Assembly (NCBI GenBank): GCA_002702065.1
Contig: NZXX01000005.1
Location: forward strand, 124,001 to 188,000
Reading direction: 5' to 3'
Source: Anaerolineaceae bacterium
Lineage (GTDB): Bacteria; Chloroflexota; Anaerolineae; Aggregatilineales; Phototrophicaceae
DNA: 64,000 nt
Below the pieces are notes generated by a model. It was not told the DNA's origin, searched no databases, and saw only the letters and a program-made list of their open reading frames with translations. Each line of letters opens with the position of its first letter. Position 1 is the first letter of the stretch. The position numbers were made by a program, and so were the translations under genes. Below, one piece after another: positions 63,012 to 64,000 of the stretch.

Positions 63012-63457
63012 CCAAACCACAAATCATCATCTACACCGACGGCGGGGCCAAGCCAAACCCCAATGGGCCGGGTGGCTGGGCTGCCCTGCTGATCGCGGGG
63101 GACCATCGCAAGGAAATGAGCGGCGGCGAGCGCAGCACGACCAACAACCGTATGGAACTGACGGCTGCCATCATGGCGCTCGAAGCGCTCAAACAGCCGT
63201 CCGATGTCACACTCTATACCGATAGTCAGTACGTCAAAAACGGCATCACGCAGTGGCTGCCCAACTGGGTGCGCAACGGCTGGCGCACAGCCAACCGGAA
63301 ACCTGTGAAAAATCAGGAACTCTGGGAACGCCTGCACGCCGCCAGCCAGCGCCATGATATTCACTGGAAATGGGTACGCGGCCATGCCGGGCACGAGCAC
63401 AATGAACGGGTTGATCAACTGGCGACAGCAGCGCGCGAAAGCCAGCAGGTGAAATAA
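63008..63457 (+). CDS. rnhA: Ribonuclease HI
   Basis: 149 residues, the usual length. Catalytic residues lie in IIYTDGGAKPNPNGPGGWAA (Asp), NRMELTAAIMALEAL (Glu), TLYTDSQYVKNGI (Asp) and HNERVDQLA (Asp). It hydrolyses RNA in RNA-DNA hybrids during replication and repair. The ATG overlaps the NUDIX stop (ATGA), so the two are coupled. Confidence 0.96.
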   Translation: MTKPQIIIYTDGGAKPNPNGPGGWAALLIAGDHRKEMSGGERSTTNNRMELTAAIMALEALKQPSDVTLYTDSQYVKNGITQWLPNWVRNGWRTANRKPVKNQELWERLHAASQRHDIHWKWVRGHAGHEHNERVDQLATAARESQQVK

Positions 63458-63529
63458 CCCCGTGCGCCCGGTTCTGTGTTATAGTGTGGCACTCAGGTTT
63501 GATTCAGGTTCATATCACACGGAGACATC

Positions 63530-64000
63530 ATGACCTACGCCCGGCGTGTATCGAGCTTTGGCACGACGATTTTCACCGAAATTAACAACCTCGCCCGCGA
63601 ACATCAGGCCGTCAACCTCGGTCAGGGGATGCCGGATTTTGATGGCCCGCGCGAGGTGATCGAAGCAGCGGCGCAGGCTTTGCTTTCCGGCGAAGCCAAC
63701 CAGTACGCCCCCGGCCCTGGCATTCCGGCGCTGCGCCAGGGCGTTGCCCATCATGCCAAAGCCTTTTACAACATGGACATCGATCCGCAGAATGGCGTTC
63801 TGGTCACACCCGGCGCGACCGAGGCCGTTTTTTGTTCCATCATGGGGCTGGTGGACCCCGGCGACGAGGTCATCATCATCGAGCCATTTTTCGACAGCTA
63901 CCCGCCCGGCGTCATCATGGCGAATGCCAGGCCGGTCTATGTGCCGCTGCACCCGCCAGAGTGGACATTTGACCCGGATGAACTGCGCGCCGCCTTCAAC
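63530..64000 (+). CDS. Class I/II aminotransferase (5' part only)
   Basis: 157 codons visible before the right edge, from ATG 63530 with GGAGA upstream. FTEINNLAREHQAVNLGQGM, PDFDGPREVIEAA, YAPGPGIPALRQGVAHH and LVTPGATEAVFCSIMG mark a PLP-dependent fold type I aminotransferase, and the N-terminus fits the methionine/kynurenine-glutamine aminotransferase subgroup. The PLP Lys is beyond the window. TATAGT at 63480-63485 could be its -10 box. It may take part in methionine salvage or amino acid catabolism. Confidence 0.9.
   Translation, partial: MTYARRVSSFGTTIFTEINNLAREHQAVNLGQGMPDFDGPREVIEAAAQALLSGEANQYAPGPGIPALRQGVAHHAKAFYNMDIDPQNGVLVTPGATEAVFCSIMGLVDPGDEVIIIEPFFDSYPPGVIMANARPVYVPLHPPEWTFDPDELRAAFN

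Overview
The window looks like a chromosome segment of a Chloroflexota (Anaerolineae-like) bacterium. The basis is inference from gene content: Tad pilus genes without a secretin, many GT-C-type polytopic glycosyltransferase-like proteins, YfhO-like proteins, GAF-rich histidine kinases, lipoproteins with Thr/Pro-rich linkers, and a ylmD-ylmE-yggT-yggU cluster. The sequence is moderately GC-rich throughout, with dense coding, frequent ATGA overlaps, and GTG or TTG starts. I see no rRNA or tRNA gene, CRISPR array, insertion sequence or phage block. No gene-free stretch exceeds 300 bases; the longest is 31595-31866.

Layout. (1) 1-8.6 kb, minus strand: an IM30/PspA-like coiled-coil protein, a three-GAF histidine kinase, two tandem OmpR-type response regulators, then TadE-like and VWA-containing TadG-like pilus proteins running off the left edge. 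(2) 8.7-25 kb, mostly minus: an envelope glycoconjugate region with eight large polytopic proteins (GT-C and YfhO types), one polyprenyl-phosphate sugar-1-phosphate transferase, and a small island of three unknown small proteins (12.0-13.1 kb). (3) 25.1-28.6 kb, plus: a C4 zinc-ribbon coiled-coil protein followed by a membrane-anchored STAND/NACHT-like NTPase with C-terminal HEAT repeats. (4) 28.6-31.6 kb, minus: pgeF, yggS, yggT, a DUF167 gene and a lipoprotein. (5) 31.9-40.6 kb, plus: a NarL/DegU-type regulator, a soluble DegS-like kinase with a degenerate ATP-binding domain, the main Tad operon (cpaB, tadZ, tadA, tadB, tadC) and comF; hpf follows. (6) 41.3-46.3 kb, minus: an FlgD-like Ig-domain protein, a sugar isomerase-like TIM barrel, a PhnD-like lipoprotein and two family 2 glycosyltransferases. 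(7) 46.4-52.5 kb, plus: lon, an AlbA_2/ATP-binding regulator, a PfkB kinase and a FecR/LysM lipoprotein. (8) 52.5-64 kb: a GH16-like protein, a beta-propeller lipoprotein, a solitary PqqD-like protein, fabG, a HIT protein, a DsbA-like protein, acnA, a five-gene ArsR-controlled operon, a NUDIX gene, rnhA and the start of an aminotransferase.

How the parts may work together (inference): the two Tad blocks, about 30 kb apart, together supply minor pilins or adhesin (TadE/TadG) and the motor and assembly platform (CpaB, TadZ, TadA, TadB, TadC). Each sits beside its own two-component genes, and TadZ itself carries an intact-looking receiver domain, so pilus assembly may be tied to phosphorelay signalling at several levels. 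The glycosyltransferase region probably builds surface glycans or glycosylates exported proteins. The most unusual items are the STAND-HEAT NTPase with Arg in place of the Walker A Lys, the DegS-like kinase with an eroded ATP site, the GH16-like protein with a changed catalytic motif, the isolated PqqD, the tadB promoter embedded in a hairpin, and the ArsR operator placed exactly between perfect -35 and -10 boxes.
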